Shown: positions 63,417 to 64,000 of the stretch, one piece after another | Position numbering within the stretch: position 1 is the first letter of the stretch | Layout of the letters: the number at the start of each line of letters is the position of its first letter | Origin: Sacculina carcini | Lineage: Eukaryota > Arthropoda > Thecostraca > Sacculinidae | Direction: 5' to 3' | Assembly (NCBI GenBank): GCA_916048095.2 | Contig: OU696582.1 | Location: 4,122,001-4,186,000 of the forward strand | DNA: 64,000 nt | Notes under the pieces: generated by a model | The model's input: only the letters and a program-made list of their open reading frames with translations | The model's database searches: none | Told to the model about the DNA's origin: nothing | Translations under genes and position numbers: made by a program

Positions 63417-63735
63417 CCCAGTCTCCCATTCTATCAGAATTTCCATAATAATGAGAATGCTCAAAGGCGAGGGGACGCAAGGGTCATATTGGACCGAATT
63501 CCCCGAACTCAAATGAGGTGGCGCTGGAACGCTGCTAGAATGGCAGCCATCCGAGCTGCTGAGACTCAGTCTCAGTCTCAGCAGAGGCGATCTGAGAGAG
63601 AGGACCGCCGCCGCCCGAGCTGCTGAGACTGAGCCTCAGTCTCAGCAGAGGCGAACTGACAACAGAGAGGGGACCGCCGCCACCCGAGATGCTGAGACTG
63701 AGGCTCAGTCTCAGGAGAGGAGACTGATCGATAGT
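63417..63735 (+). pseudogene. Helitron N-terminal repeat region (RAAET units)
   Basis: Frames give MAAIRAAETQSQSQQRRSER and, after a shift, ARAAETEPQSQQRR and RDAETEAQSQERR. Repeats of the form RAAETxxQxxxRR are typical of the region before the Helitron Rep domain. At DNA level this is a minisatellite of about 65 bases in three copies. Confidence 0.55.
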
Positions 63736-63780
63736 GCACAGCACCACCAAGCCAACACAAATCGGGCAGGTGCTGGTTAT

Positions 63781-64000
63781 TGTAACGGTGGTAATAATAA
63801 TATTATGTTGTTATGTTGATCTTCGTTCGGCTGATCGTGATGTCTTGATAGTTCCTCTTGATGTTGTGTTCCGCGATAACAAGTAATGGTCACCCAGTCG
63901 AAGTTGAATTGTGTATTCAGGGCAACCAGTCAAATCTACTCTTAACACTTAATAAAGTCCTGAACCTAATGCTCTAATGACGACTTAATAATGGTGAGTC
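63781..64000 (-). repeat. Partial LTR, same family as 40,281-40,979, cut by the window edge
   Basis: TGTAACGGTGGTAATAATAA and the next 200 bases match the LTR of the nested Gypsy-type element, with small differences. Another copy of that family begins here and runs out of the window. Confidence 0.85.

Overview
The window is genomic DNA from an invertebrate animal, possibly an arthropod; the species cannot be told from the sequence. There is no bacterial gene organisation. Almost everything is transposable-element sequence in several nested layers, with microsatellites, minisatellites and AT-rich spacer. The only likely host coding sequence is an open reading frame running in from the left edge (1-372), which looks like the last exon of a His/Tyr/Pro-rich, probably extracellular protein, with AATAAA about 190 bases downstream.

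Layout. 0.4-2.5 kb: non-coding with CA repeats. 2.5-3.6 kb: decayed pogo/Tigger (jerky-like) transposase with an intron. 3.6-4.2 kb: minus-strand Gypsy RT scrap. 4.15-7.75 kb: decayed BEL/Pao pol. 8.1-8.4 kb: LINE 3' tail and AT repeats. 9.5-12.6 kb: decayed minus-strand LTR-retrotransposon pol. 13,527-28,501: a Gypsy-type LTR element (5-bp target duplication GTGCT, tRNA-His-type primer site) carrying a nested, nearly intact CsRn1-clade Gypsy element (15,793-21,495, duplication ACAT) and a LINE remnant. 28.5-34.5 kb: AT-rich DNA with ten copies of a GC-rich 18-mer, two short non-autonomous LTR elements (30,354-31,888 and 32,315-33,278) and a Helitron Rep fragment. 34,541-63,086: one CsRn1-clade element (duplication CGTT) blown up to 28.5 kb. 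Its 5' LTR is split by an apparently intact IS630/Tc1/mariner-type transposon (34,728-37,105). Its 3' LTR is split by a Maverick/Polinton (39,757-62,947). The window ends in Helitron-like sequence and the start of one more LTR.

The most interesting part is the Maverick/Polinton, a virus-like self-synthesising DNA transposon. It has terminal inverted repeats of about 1.3-1.4 kb ending AGTAGTAGACC...GGTCTACTACT and a 5-bp duplication ATGTG. With two later retroelement insertions removed it is about 17 kb. It encodes protein-primed type B DNA polymerase, retroviral-type integrase, packaging ATPase, adenovirus-type cysteine protease, double-jelly-roll major capsid protein, penton-like minor capsid proteins, a basic pVI/pX-like peptide and several small conserved or unknown proteins. 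Several core genes carry in-frame stops and the polymerase also has a frameshift, so this copy is defective. Polymerase and integrase would copy and insert the element; ATPase, protease, capsid, penton and the basic peptide form the virion module. Two of its genes end in the same 12 bases, AGGTATAAATAG, which read Arg-Tyr-Lys-stop and also form a TATA box for the next gene.

All coordinates, target duplications, repeat pairings and motifs were read by eye from the sequence; family assignments rest on recognised motifs, and no database search was run.
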